NCBI GenBank assembly: GCA_965222175.1
Contig: OZ244938.1
Location: forward strand, 3,596,001-3,660,000
Length of the DNA stretch: 64,000 nt
Source: NORP240 sp965222175
GTDB taxonomy: Bacteria > Pseudomonadota > Gammaproteobacteria > Pseudomonadales > Pseudohongiellaceae
Reading direction: 5' to 3'
The number at the start of each line of letters is the position of its first letter. Position 1 is the first letter of the stretch. Made by a program: the position numbers and the translations under genes. The notes beneath the pieces are model-generated. The model was given only the letters and a program-made list of their open reading frames with translations. It had not been told where the DNA came from and did not search any database. Positions 7,950 through 16,524 of this stretch are shown in pieces.

Positions 7950-9971
7950 TCAGTCCGATGACTCCGGCGGCATCAGACCCATTTCCACCAGCTTGTCCAC
8001 GCCAACCGGTTTATGAATAAAGCCGCTTACCCGGTCCGGCAGGTCCCCGGATTCCGACTGACTGTCACCACTCATTATAAAGATGTCTGCCCGGGGTAGC
8101 AGGCTGCCCAGTTTGTCTGCCAGTTCAATGCCATGCCAGTCATCAAGGTGGATATCGCAGATGACAATATCGATCTGATGGTCGTGGGCCATATCCAGTG
8201 CCGTATTGCCATTCAGTGCCGACAGCGCGCGGTGGCCACTCAGCTCCAGCAGCTCACACAGCGCCTGGTTGGCATCGGCGTTGTCTTCCACCACCAGTAC
8301 GGTCTTGCCGGAATTACCGGAGGGGCAAGCCTGGTCAGGAGTGCCTCGGGCTTTATCCAGCTGTACCTTCATTTCCTCAAGCAGCTGCTCGAAGCGAAAC
8401 GGTTTGGCAAAATAGCTGTCAAAACCCGCTGCCATGCACTTTTCCCGTTCTCCCTGAACACACCCTGCGGTCATGGCAAAAACCGGGAGTTGGGGATCAA
8501 GGTTTTTCAATGCCGCAAGCGCGCGGTAGCCATCCATTATAGGCATGTTGAGATCCAGTAAAACGATATTGAAGCTGTCAGCCTGCCCGTCAATGGCTGC
8601 CATGTTTTCCTTGAACAGTTTCACCGCTTCCGCACCGTCAGCAGCGGTGCTGACCCGATACCCCGCTGCCCCCGCCAGGTCAGCCAACAGGCGTCGATTG
8701 TCCGGAACATCGTCCACTACCAGTACCCGACCCTGCTGGCTGCCGTCGAGGACACCGGCAACGTCAGCTGTCTTCCCATTCAGGTCCAGGTCAACCAACC
8801 GATTGGTGTCAATCGGTCCCGGATTCACGGTACAGGTAAATGTGCTGCCCTTCCCCGGAACGCTGGTGGCTGTGAGAGAGCCTCCCAGCAATTCCGCCAG
8901 GCGACGGCTTATGGTCAGACCCAGGCCAGTGCCTGTGGAGGCCAGATTATTGACCTGCCGGTAAGGTTCGAATATGTCACGTATATCCTGTGCGTCCACG
9001 CCGACACCCGTGTCGGTCACGTCGAAACACAGCAGCGGTTCAATGCCAGCATCATCAAGGTAGACTGTAAGCCCGATCTCACCCTGCTGCGTGAATTTGA
9101 CCGCGTTGCTCAACAGGTTCAGCAGAATCTGCCTGAGCCTGGTTTCGTCGGTATGGATTACTGCCGGAACCTTTCCCCGGTTTTCCACACGACAGGTCAG
9201 CCCCTTCTGCTCGGCTGCGCTGCTATTGATTGAGACCACCTCGGCGATAAATCCATCGAGGTCCACCTGGTCGTTGTCCAGCTCCAGGGCACCGGCTTCG
9301 ATCTTCGACAGATCCAGCGTGTCATTCAACAGGCTCAACAGGTGCTTACTGTTGCGCCGGATCGACAGCAGCTTTTCCTGACTGTCGATGGCGTCAGACG
9401 GTGGCGTACGGAGCAGCAGATCGGTGAAGCCGACGATGGCTGTCAACGGCGTGCGGATTTCATGGCTCAGGTTGGCCAGAAACTCACTTTTATACCGGTT
9501 GGCAGCCTCCGCGTTCAGCCGCTCCTCCCGCTCATGCTGCATATCACTGCGCACCAGCGCGTAGCGAATGGCCCGGGAAAGCTGTTCCCTGGTTAATCCG
9601 TCCTTGGTCAGGAAGTCCACCGCTCCGGCGTCTGCCGCAGCGATCTCAACGCCTGTGTTGTCCTGTCCGGTCAGCATGATAATCGGCGTGGTGCAACCGG
9701 CCCCCAGGGCTTTCTCAACGATATCAACGCCGGAGTGTTCACCTAACTGATAATCCATCAGGCAAAGATCGAATCGCTCTGCTGTCAGGGTATCCAACGC
9801 CTCGCCAGCGTTTTCTACCCACTGTTTCTCGAACCTGTAGGTCGTGGATTCATCAAGCAGTTCGCTGGTAATCAGGTAGTCGTCTTCGTCATCTTCAACT
9901 ACCAGCAGGCTGACCTGGCGCTGTTCAGGATCTGATTTCACGGGCAGGAGTATGATCGGAAAATTGGACAA
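7950..9971 (-). CDS. Hybrid sensor protein: REC - histidine kinase - REC - REC
   Basis: Cytoplasmic hybrid kinase of up to 673 residues. An N-terminal receiver has its acceptor Asp in LCLMDYQLG near residue 72. A HisKA H-box LSHEIRTPL lies near 170, then a HATPase_c domain (LSNAVKF, DTGVGV, TGTGLGL), then two more receivers with IVLLDLNMP and IVICDIHLD. No membrane segment or sensor domain is visible, so the first receiver probably takes the input, from the adjacent single-domain receiver or the CHASE3 kinase. The longest frame begins at TTG 9971 and overlaps the upstream gene by 47 bases; GTG 9941 is an alternative start with less overlap. It is the last gene of a five-gene signalling operon. 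Confidence 0.92.
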   Translation of the reverse strand: MSNFPIILLPVKSDPEQRQVSLLVVEDDEDDYLITSELLDESTTYRFEKQWVENAGEALDTLTAERFDLCLMDYQLGEHSGVDIVEKALGAGCTTPIIMLTGQDNTGVEIAAADAGAVDFLTKDGLTREQLSRAIRYALVRSDMQHEREERLNAEAANRYKSEFLANLSHEIRTPLTAIVGFTDLLLRTPPSDAIDSQEKLLSIRRNSKHLLSLLNDTLDLSKIEAGALELDNDQVDLDGFIAEVVSINSSAAEQKGLTCRVENRGKVPAVIHTDETRLRQILLNLLSNAVKFTQQGEIGLTVYLDDAGIEPLLCFDVTDTGVGVDAQDIRDIFEPYRQVNNLASTGTGLGLTISRRLAELLGGSLTATSVPGKGSTFTCTVNPGPIDTNRLVDLDLNGKTADVAGVLDGSQQGRVLVVDDVPDNRRLLADLAGAAGYRVSTAADGAEAVKLFKENMAAIDGQADSFNIVLLDLNMPIMDGYRALAALKNLDPQLPVFAMTAGCVQGEREKCMAAGFDSYFAKPFRFEQLLEEMKVQLDKARGTPDQACPSGNSGKTVLVVEDNADANQALCELLELSGHRALSALNGNTALDMAHDHQIDIVICDIHLDDWHGIELADKLGSLLPRADIFIMSGDSQSESGDLPDRVSGFIHKPVGVDKLVEMGLMPPESSD

Positions 9972-10389
9972 ACTCGGCCCAGAAACCGCCCAGGGACTTC
10001 ATGAAATCAACCAGGCTCGCAAAGGTCTCGGGCTTGCTGATGAACGACGCGGCCCCCAGGTCATAGCTCTTTTCGACATCCTCCAGGGCCGAGGATGTGG
10101 TGAAGACGATGACGGGTATGCGACGCAGGACCGGGTCCGACTTGATCTCGGCCAGCGCCTCCCGGCCATCCATACGTGGCATATTGAGATCCAGCAGGAT
10201 CAGGCTTGGCGTGGGAAAGGTTTTCAGGTCGGCAAATCCGTTTCTTCTATGCAAGTAGTCCAGAAGCTCCACGCCATCTTCCACGCTTAGGAATTTATTC
10301 TGTATCCTGCTTTCAATGAAAGCATCTTTGGCCAATAACCGATCATCTTCGTCATCATCAGCCATGAGAATTGTGACAGGTGCTTTCAT
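9925..10389 (-). CDS. Single-domain response regulator, Rcp1-like
   Basis: A 154-residue stand-alone receiver without an output domain. The acidic pocket is MADDDEDD near residue 10, the phosphoacceptor lies in LILLDLNMP near 70, a conserved Thr is in VFTTSS, and the switch Lys is in SKPE. The long insertion between early helices (YLHRRNGF) is typical of the Rcp1 family that pairs with phytochrome- or CHASE3-type kinases. It starts 3 bases after the kinase gene and overlaps the hybrid-kinase gene. It probably shuttles phosphate between these two proteins. Confidence 0.92.
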   Translation of the reverse strand: MKAPVTILMADDDEDDRLLAKDAFIESRIQNKFLSVEDGVELLDYLHRRNGFADLKTFPTPSLILLDLNMPRMDGREALAEIKSDPVLRRIPVIVFTTSSALEDVEKSYDLGAASFISKPETFASLVDFMKSLGGFWAEFVQFSDHTPAREIRS

Positions 10390-10391
10390 AA

Positions 10392-11867
10392 TTACTGTTC
10401 GTCCGCTAATTTAAATTGCCTGCTTTCCAATGGGAGAAGTATTCTGAACGTACTGCCAGCTCCCGGTTCGCTGTGGACCTCCACGGATCCGCCATGTCGT
10501 TCAACGATTCGCCGACAGACCGACAGTCCTATCCCGGTCCCGGCATAGGCATTTTTCCCATGAAGACGCTGAAAGGGCTGAAAAATCCGATCGACATACT
10601 GCGGATCAAAGCCGATTCCGTTATCGCTGACCTGCAATTCCAGGAGATCAGGCTCTTCAGCATCTTCCTTTCTGATGACGGAATCAATCCGGATCTCAGG
10701 AGGAACATCCTCACGACTGAATTTCAACGCGTTACTGATCAGGTTCTGCAGCAACTGTTTCATCTGCGAGTAGTCAGCTTCGATAACAGGAAGTTCACTG
10801 GCGCTGACCACCGCCCCGGATTCTTCTATGGCGATTTCAAGATCTTCCAGGACTTCGTCCAGCACTTCCTGCAGGTCGACTTTTTTGAACGGTTCGGCTT
10901 TGGTGGTTATCCTGGAAAAAGTCAGCAGATCATTGATCAGCACCGTCATGCGCTGCGATGCGTTGCGCATCCGTTCGATATAGTCGCTGCCTTTTTCACC
11001 AAGTTGATCGCCAAAATTACTTTGCAATCGATCGCCAAACGCCCGGATTTTACGCAAGGGTTCCTGCAGATCGTGGGACGCGATAAAGGCAAAGTCCTGC
11101 AATTCCCTGTTACTGCGCTTGAGTTCATTGGAATAATGCTGCAGTTCTGCCGTGCGCTGCTCAACTTTCTCCTCCAGCAGGTCATTGGCCTCCTGCAGCG
11201 AAGTGGCAAATTCCCGATCTTTTTTGACACTGCGGAAAATCAGGCCAAGACTTAAAAAAACCAGCACTATTCCCACCAGATTGGCCGCCAGAATCAATAA
11301 CATGGCCGTGCCCCGGCTGGTGCTGGCAGCTTCAAGACGCTGCGCGAGCAGGACCCGCTCATAGTTCTCCATTTGCGTGATCTGGCTTGATAACTCATCC
11401 AGCAGGTTGCGGTTGCGTCCGGAAAACAGCGATTGAATCGCTTCGGTATCCCTGTTCTCCCTGAGTGCGGTAATGGTGAACTCCAGTTCATCCAGTTTTT
11501 CTTCCACGATGGTAATCAGTTCACGGGCATTGACCTGCTGCGTTGCATCGAACCCGGCTGAGCGTAAATCCTGAATTTTCTCATCAATGACGGCCAGGGC
11601 TGCCACATAAGGCTCAAGGTAGTCGTTCAGATCAGTCAACAGGTAGCCACGCTGACCGGTTTCCGCTCTGAGCACTTCAACGTAAATCTCGTTGATGTAA
11701 TTGATGTTCGAAAGTGAATCAGTCACACCCAGCTGGCTACTGGCAATATTCCGCATTGCATAGTAGCCAAGTACCGTATTCAGAATGAAAAACAGGCTGA
11801 ACAGTATGAGTGGGAACACGAGATTGGCTATTGCCGGACGGTTCTTGTTGTCTCTGACCTTGCGCAT
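10392..11867 (-). CDS. Membrane sensor histidine kinase with CHASE3 domain
   Basis: About 491 residues. A first membrane helix near 15-37 is followed by a periplasmic CHASE3 helical sensor to about 180 (ETGQRGYLLTD is a typical CHASE3 stretch). A second helix lies near 190-213, then a coiled segment, a HisKA domain with ASHDLQEPLRKI near 270 and a HATPase_c domain ending in FRILLPLES. The H-box variant HDLQEPL is characteristic of phytochrome-like kinases paired with Rcp1-type receivers. ATG 11867 is preferred over the in-frame TTG at 11870. The ligand of CHASE3 domains is generally unknown. Confidence 0.92.
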   Translation of the reverse strand: MRKVRDNKNRPAIANLVFPLILFSLFFILNTVLGYYAMRNIASSQLGVTDSLSNINYINEIYVEVLRAETGQRGYLLTDLNDYLEPYVAALAVIDEKIQDLRSAGFDATQQVNARELITIVEEKLDELEFTITALRENRDTEAIQSLFSGRNRNLLDELSSQITQMENYERVLLAQRLEAASTSRGTAMLLILAANLVGIVLVFLSLGLIFRSVKKDREFATSLQEANDLLEEKVEQRTAELQHYSNELKRSNRELQDFAFIASHDLQEPLRKIRAFGDRLQSNFGDQLGEKGSDYIERMRNASQRMTVLINDLLTFSRITTKAEPFKKVDLQEVLDEVLEDLEIAIEESGAVVSASELPVIEADYSQMKQLLQNLISNALKFSREDVPPEIRIDSVIRKEDAEEPDLLELQVSDNGIGFDPQYVDRIFQPFQRLHGKNAYAGTGIGLSVCRRIVERHGGSVEVHSEPGAGSTFRILLPLESRQFKLADEQ

Positions 11868-11876
11868 CAATGATTG

Positions 11877-12089
11877 TTACTCTTCACTGCCCTGGCGATA
11901 GTTTTCCAGCACATCAGAGCATTTCTGACATTGAGTAATGATAATGTCCATCAGCTGGCGAATTTTCTCCGGATCATGCTGGCGGGTAACCAGCGCCTTG
12001 ACCAGTTCGGCGTTCATGACCACCGAATTGAGGCAGGAATTGCCATCGTGAACCAGTTTATCTATTTTCTCTTCATTCATTGTTGGCAT
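11877..12089 (-). CDS. Small DHp-like protein of the signalling operon
   Basis: Seventy residues, predicted all helical. HDGNSCLN then MNAELV near residues 14-30 resembles the H-box helix of histidine kinase dimerisation domains (HDLxNPLN...AELL). A second helix, QLMDIIITQCQKCSDVL, could complete a helical hairpin. There is no ATP-binding domain. The ATG overlaps the TAA of the regulator gene (TAAATG), so the two are translationally coupled, and the CHASE3 kinase follows 9 bases later. It may be a phosphotransfer or kinase-modulating protein, but no function is proven; the resemblance is by eye only. Confidence 0.7.
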   Translation of the reverse strand: MPTMNEEKIDKLVHDGNSCLNSVVMNAELVKALVTRQHDPEKIRQLMDIIITQCQKCSDVLENYRQGSEE

Positions 12090-13424
12090 TTACTGCTGTT
12101 CTTCCGTCGTACCTTCGTTGGTTTCATAGGCGTTCAGCCGGTTATACAATGTCTTGATACTGATGCCCAGAACCTCCGCTGCCCGAGTCTTGTTGTTGTC
12201 ATACTTTGCCAGCGTGTCCATGATGAGTTTTCGTTCCATATCCTCGATTGTGCTACCGACCCACTGCTGTTGAGCGCCCGTTTCCGAATGCCTGGAGAAT
12301 GGCGACGAAATGTCTTCCGGCAGTGCCAGGTGCTCATTGTCAGGCTCGGTCATAATGAATGACCGGTGAATCAAGTGGCGTAACTCGCGGACATTACCGG
12401 GCCAGTCATAATCCAGCAGTCGTTGCAGATCTTCATCCGAAATACCTACATCGGTACCCTGCTCACTGTTCAACGTGTGCAGGAAACTGTTCACCAGCAA
12501 AGGTATATCCTCAGTCCTGACGCGAAGTGGCGGAATCGTAATCGGGAACACGGCCAGGCGAAAGTAAAGATCCTCTCGCAGTGAATTTTCACGGGCTATC
12601 TGCTCAGCTGTCCTGTTGGTTGCCGAGACAACTCGACAATCTACATGCAGTGACTGCGCACTGCCCAAACGCGTTACGGTGCTGGTTTCAAGCACCCTGA
12701 GCAAATTCGGCTGTTGCGCCATGGGCATTTCGGTAATCTCGTCCAAAAACAACGTGCCATTGTGCGCCTGTTCGAACACGCCGGCTTTTCTACCCACGGC
12801 GCCGGTGAAAGCGCCCTTTTCATGACCGAACAGTTCGCTGCCGACAAGCTCTGTCGGCAGTGCCCCGCAGTTACAGGCAACCAGGGGTCCGGCACTGGCG
12901 GACGCGGTGTGAATAGCCCGGGCGACCACTTCCTTGCCGACTCCACTTTCGCCAATCAGCATCACGTTGGCCCGGGATCCGGCCACCTGCCGAATCTGTC
13001 GATAAAGTTCCGACATGACCTCGCTCTCACCAATCAGTTCGCCGAAGTGTCTGGTAACAGTCGTATCGGATTCATCATCCTGGACAAAGAGGCTTTCCAA
13101 TCCTTCCAGGCTCAGTGGTTTTACCAGGTAATTGACGTTGCTTCCCACCAATCCACTTACCTGGGATTTAACGGCCGGGTGGCCGGTGATTACCGTGACC
13201 TTTGTTGTCCCGTCCGCCAGAGGAATATCATCAAGCAGGTGAAAACCACTGCCGTCCGGCAACATAAGGTCCAGAAGCACGCGATGAAACTGTTTTGAAC
13301 CGAGAATTTCCCTGGCACGAGTAACGGAATCGGCAACGACAACATTGTGACCAAGTATATTCAGCAGCTCCGTCGTTGCATCGGTAAAGCTCTTGTCATC
13401 ATCGACAAGCAACACATCCGCCAT
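12090..13424 (-). CDS. NtrC-family sigma-54-dependent response regulator
   Basis: A 444-residue bacterial enhancer-binding protein. The receiver domain (VDDDKSFTDA, acceptor Asp in VLLDLMLPDGSG near 53) is followed by an AAA+ domain with Walker A GESGVGKE, the sigma-54 contact loop GAFTGA and Walker B GTLFLDEI. A C-terminal Fis-type helix-turn-helix contains TRAAEVLGISIKTLYNRL. It is the first gene of the minus-strand signalling operon. Several -24/-12 promoter sequences lie within 6 kb on the other side of its promoter region, so these neighbours are its likely targets. That regulon assignment is inference from position and motifs. Confidence 0.95.
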   Translation of the reverse strand: MADVLLVDDDKSFTDATTELLNILGHNVVVADSVTRAREILGSKQFHRVLLDLMLPDGSGFHLLDDIPLADGTTKVTVITGHPAVKSQVSGLVGSNVNYLVKPLSLEGLESLFVQDDESDTTVTRHFGELIGESEVMSELYRQIRQVAGSRANVMLIGESGVGKEVVARAIHTASASAGPLVACNCGALPTELVGSELFGHEKGAFTGAVGRKAGVFEQAHNGTLFLDEITEMPMAQQPNLLRVLETSTVTRLGSAQSLHVDCRVVSATNRTAEQIARENSLREDLYFRLAVFPITIPPLRVRTEDIPLLVNSFLHTLNSEQGTDVGISDEDLQRLLDYDWPGNVRELRHLIHRSFIMTEPDNEHLALPEDISSPFSRHSETGAQQQWVGSTIEDMERKLIMDTLAKYDNNKTRAAEVLGISIKTLYNRLNAYETNEGTTEEQQ

Positions 13425-13730
13425 TATTCACTCCACTCAGTACATAATCCGGCAGGCGGAGTCTATCACGAGCCCTGTAAAAATCGTTTAATTTATTCAA
13501 AGGGTGGTATCTCAGTTTGAAATTTTATTCGGTGATCCTGGGTGAGGCCGTAGTTCGACGCTGCGGAGCGCATACGCACGTCTCCGTGTACTCGATCCTG
13601 GCAGCTATGCCTCGAACGCCGTCAGCCTCAGACCCCGGCTGCACTCTCGACCTGAAACGTCTATTCAAACTCAGACACTACCGCTCAAAGCACCGGGGCT
13701 ATCAAGGTCCCGGCGTGGACAACGTTAAGA

Positions 13731-13855
13731 AACCTCTGATTAAGTATGGAAGTGCTCTGCGGGAGTCTGTCGGGCACCACTGCGGTGTTGTCGCGCTTGG
13801 CAAGGGCGACGGACATTCCCGGCGAACGACGCCTTGCAGTGGCGCCCGACAGGCC
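13731..13855. repeat. Dispersed repeat element, copy A, with long inverted repeat
   Basis: Starts with a 29-base stretch (AACCTCTGATTAAGTATGGA then AGTGCTCTG) that recurs with three mismatches at 44119-44147 and in weaker form at 19988. It then contains an inverted repeat of about 19 bases, arms 13765-13783 and 13836-13854, around the core CTGTCGGGC...GCCCGACAG. The right arm, read on the minus strand, matches the part of copy B at 20022-20045. This looks like a small non-coding mobile or IS-end-derived element; no transposase is present. Confidence 0.6.
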
Positions 13856-14093
13856 ACGCCCAAAGGGGCTTCCAGGCGAGACCACTGCCCTTTTTTGGTT
13901 AACCTGCCGTCCAGATTACCAGTAAATTTAAACTCTCGCCGGATCAGGATTGTCAGCTCCGGGATTCCAGGCCGTATTTTCAAACACACAGTAAATTTTA
14001 CCGGTATCGACAGGTAAGCGCAGAGAAGGGTGGCGGATGCCCGCCACCGGGCTTCCAAGACAATATGGCGTACTCCTTTCGCTTTTCTCTGCC

Positions 14094-14109
14094 TGGTATG
14101 CATGTTGCT
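14094..14109 (+). promoter_or_regulatory. Possible sigma-54 promoter upstream of the DUF748 gene
   Basis: TGGTAT-N5-TTGCT keeps the invariant GG and GC with 10 bases between them and has a perfect -12 box. The -24 box has two mismatches to TGGCAC. It lies about 140 bases upstream of the start at 14247. Weaker than the sites at 16446 and 18298, but in the same cluster. Confidence 0.45.
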
Positions 14110-14246
14110 ACGCATGAGGTTACAGCCGCGAAGGGGGCTGCCACCGGTGGTGACCGCCAGGTCAGCACACGCACTCTATTCTGGCGCTCAGGGAGTGCCA
14201 CCACGACTTTGCGGAAGACGTCACTGATGAAATTGGAGGCCTGACT

Positions 14247-15353
14247 ATGAAATTTCCCGGAAAGACAGCAATGACTAGCAAGCGGGTGGTCGTATGGTTG
14301 ACCATACTGGTGTCGCTGACCCTGGCTATTCTCGTCCTGCCAGCCGTTATTCTCCGACACCATGTTGCATCCCACATGACTGAACTGCAGGGCTATACCG
14401 GATTCGTGCGGGACGTGGACGTACATTTCCTTGAAGCTGCCTATACCCTGCACGACATTGAAGTGCAGAAGCGCGAGGGTAGTGCGCCGGTCCCGTTTTT
14501 TGTCGCCCGGCGGGTAAAAGTGACTGTCGGCTGGCGTTCGCTCTTTTCTGCAGAAACTGATTCAATCATCGACTTCCACGCCCCCCGGATCCACTTTGTT
14601 GACAGCAGCAATCGTAACGTGCAGCAGGTTGGCAGACAGGCGGACTGGCTGACCATGATCAACAAACTCTCGCCGGTTCCCGTTGACAGGATACGAGTTA
14701 TTCAGGGAACTCTCAGTTTTCAAAATTTCGACAGTGAAGACATCGCGGCTATCGATATAGCCGATATATCAGCCTGGGCCATCAACCTGGCCGACTCGTC
14801 CCCGGCACTCGATTCACTGCCTGCAGCAGCCGTCTTCCAGGGACGACTCTTCGGCGAAGGTGGCTTGTGGATGATGGCACGATTTGAACCACGAAACAGT
14901 TTCAGGGATTTCGTCGCCGACTTGAGAATTGATTCGGTTTCCCTGGACCAAACAGAGAAGCTGATGGAATTGTACGCACCGCTGGACGTAGAAGGCGGGG
15001 ATTTCAACCTGGTTGCAGAACTGGAGGTCAGCCAGGGACAGCTGGAGGGCTATTTCAAACCGCTGATCCATGACCTGGAAATATTCCGCTGGAAAAAGGA
15101 CCTGGTGGAAGATAGAGACAACCCCTTTCAATTGGCATGGGAGTCTTTTGCCGATCTGCTGAGTGAACTTCTGGAGAACCAGGCGGAAAATCAACTCGCC
15201 ACGGTGATTCCGGTATCGGGAAGCCTGAACGCAATAAACCCGGGATTTTTCTCCTCGCTGGCAAATCTGCTGCGCAATGCGTTTATCGAGGCATACGATC
15301 TGCAGTTCGAGTCTACTGAAACCGCGCCACAGGAAACCGGCGTGGAGGAGTAA
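14247..15353 (+). CDS. DUF748-type membrane-anchored envelope protein
   Basis: A 368-residue protein with one N-terminal membrane helix near residues 17-35 and a large periplasmic part. It has the pattern seen in DUF748/AsmA-like proteins: a VKVTVGWRSLFS segment, an IDFHAPRIHFVD strand, then repeated beta-type segments. Such proteins are thought to act in envelope maintenance or lipid handling; the precise role is unknown. ATG at 14247 follows GGAGG with 9 bases between. It stands alone, downstream of a sigma-54-like promoter. A later ATG at 14271 also exists. Confidence 0.75.
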   Translation: MKFPGKTAMTSKRVVVWLTILVSLTLAILVLPAVILRHHVASHMTELQGYTGFVRDVDVHFLEAAYTLHDIEVQKREGSAPVPFFVARRVKVTVGWRSLFSAETDSIIDFHAPRIHFVDSSNRNVQQVGRQADWLTMINKLSPVPVDRIRVIQGTLSFQNFDSEDIAAIDIADISAWAINLADSSPALDSLPAAAVFQGRLFGEGGLWMMARFEPRNSFRDFVADLRIDSVSLDQTEKLMELYAPLDVEGGDFNLVAELEVSQGQLEGYFKPLIHDLEIFRWKKDLVEDRDNPFQLAWESFADLLSELLENQAENQLATVIPVSGSLNAINPGFFSSLANLLRNAFIEAYDLQFESTETAPQETGVEE

Positions 15354-15609
15354 ACCGGGAAAATGCGGAAATACAGCCAGCTTCAAACTGGTTGCCTCGC
15401 ATTGACAGGCTGACGCCTGCCGGCGGCAAGACACCTCGTCAGTGAAATCGTCTGAAATTCAGTGTGCTTCCGTGATTTTCCAATAGGTTCTCAGGGTACA
15501 GGGCAGGTCTGCGCTTCCCGGGTGAGTCCGTGCTGAAATTCTGCCCGAAATCACTAAAGCACAGGATAAGCACAGAGCATTGCCACTTATCAGGTTGACT
15601 GCAATTACC

Positions 15610-16206
15610 CTAGAACTCCAGCTTAAGGCCAAGGGAGATCATATCGAAATCAGCATCGAATTCATTCGCACTGACATCGCCAAAGTCATCGGCATCCAGG
15701 TCCCAGTCGACCCTGTCGTAGCTCAGTCGCAAGTCCAGGTTTTCAGTCACTTCCATGGACACGCCCGCCGCGAACAGAAGCTCCTCGCCATCGAAGCTGT
15801 CAGAGAACGGGCCGACGTCGACATCGGTTTCCCACCACAGCGGTCCAACTTTGGCGAACAGCGCCAGGCTTGACGTCAACGGCAGACGACCGGCAAGCGC
15901 CACACTATAGCCTTCTGCGTCGGCATCCACGAAATCACCGCTGTATTCGCCGAAATCATAGTAGGCGCCCTCGATACCAAGAAAAGGCAGGATCTGCCAA
16001 CCGGCAATCAATTGCGGGACTGAGTTGTCGTCATCAAAATCGCCACCATCTACCCGCGCGATACCGTAGGCGCCGCCGAAGTAAAGACCATTGTCATTAA
16101 ACTGGTCAGCAGTTGCCTGCGATGCCAGATTGAATGACGTGGCGAGCAGGACGATCCGCCCCAGCATTCTACCGGCTGACGTTCCACTTTGGGTTTTATT
16201 GAACAT
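15610..16206 (-). CDS. Outer-membrane beta-barrel protein (OmpA/OmpW-like fold)
   Basis: A 198-residue exported protein. A leader of about 35 residues (hydrophobic stretch MLGRIVLLATSFNLASQATA) is followed by NGLYFGGAYGIARVD. Alternating strands then end in a C-terminal LGLKLEF, whose terminal Phe is typical of outer-membrane barrels. The length suits an 8-stranded barrel. The gene faces away from the BON gene, and a sigma-54-like promoter in the shared intergenic region points toward it. Its acidic loops (DADAEG, DLDADDFGD) are notable. Substrate or role unknown. Confidence 0.8.
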   Translation of the reverse strand: MFNKTQSGTSAGRMLGRIVLLATSFNLASQATADQFNDNGLYFGGAYGIARVDGGDFDDDNSVPQLIAGWQILPFLGIEGAYYDFGEYSGDFVDADAEGYSVALAGRLPLTSSLALFAKVGPLWWETDVDVGPFSDSFDGEELLFAAGVSMEVTENLDLRLSYDRVDWDLDADDFGDVSANEFDADFDMISLGLKLEF

Positions 16207-16377
16207 TGCTATCTCCTGTCAGGATAAGTGATAGGGAACGACGGACTCCGCTGATCAACTGATTTGAAGTAACCACCGGGGTTCTTAGTCGTCGAAAACT
16301 TCTGGATTGCAGTCTCAGCGGCCCGCGCTGCCAATTTCTGGCTTACGTTACACATGTTCTGCATCGACTAATCGGAC

Positions 16378-16393
16378 AGCAATGATTATGCCA
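16378..16393 (-). promoter_or_regulatory. Sigma-54 promoter toward the outer-membrane barrel gene
   Basis: On the minus strand the sequence reads TGGCAT-N5-TTGCT, one mismatch in the -24 box and a perfect -12 box with correct GG-N10-GC spacing. Transcription would start near 16367, about 160 bases before the ATG at 16206. Confidence 0.6.
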
Positions 16394-16445
16394 GTCGGAT
16401 AACTCACGATTTTTTCGATTGACCATCGGAACCAGCCCATGAATC

Positions 16446-16460
16446 TGGCACGCCCATTGC
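16446..16460 (+). promoter_or_regulatory. Sigma-54 promoter of the BON-domain gene
   Basis: Consensus TGGCAC-N5-TTGC, spacing GG-N10-GC exact. A start site near 16471 would leave a leader of about 54 bases before the ATG at 16525, a normal geometry. Confidence 0.75.
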
Positions 16461-16524
16461 GTTACCAGAAGGTGTAAGACGTGGAAACACGGAAACCTGC
16501 CAAGTAATCACGAGGTGAAGCACT

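Larger units (their letters stand above)
13425..14246. other. Gene-free stretch between regulator and DUF748 gene
   Basis: About 820 bases with no convincing gene. Short frames here lack ribosome-binding sites and family-like sequence. The stretch should hold the promoter of the signalling operon near its left end, a repeat element with a large inverted repeat (13731-13855), and a sigma-54-like promoter (14094-14109) for the gene at its right end. Confidence 0.6.
16207..16524. promoter_or_regulatory. Divergent regulatory region between barrel and BON genes
   Basis: A 318-base stretch with no gene. It carries two oppositely oriented sigma-54-like promoters (16378-16393 minus, 16446-16460 plus). 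Binding sites for the NtrC-type activator would be expected between or upstream of them; I could not define a convincing palindrome by eye. Confidence 0.6.

Noticed and set aside
13517..14017. A 166-codon plus-strand frame in the gap before the DUF748 gene.
   Set aside because: It crosses the repeat element and its inverted repeat, has no ribosome site, and its translation has no recognisable pattern.
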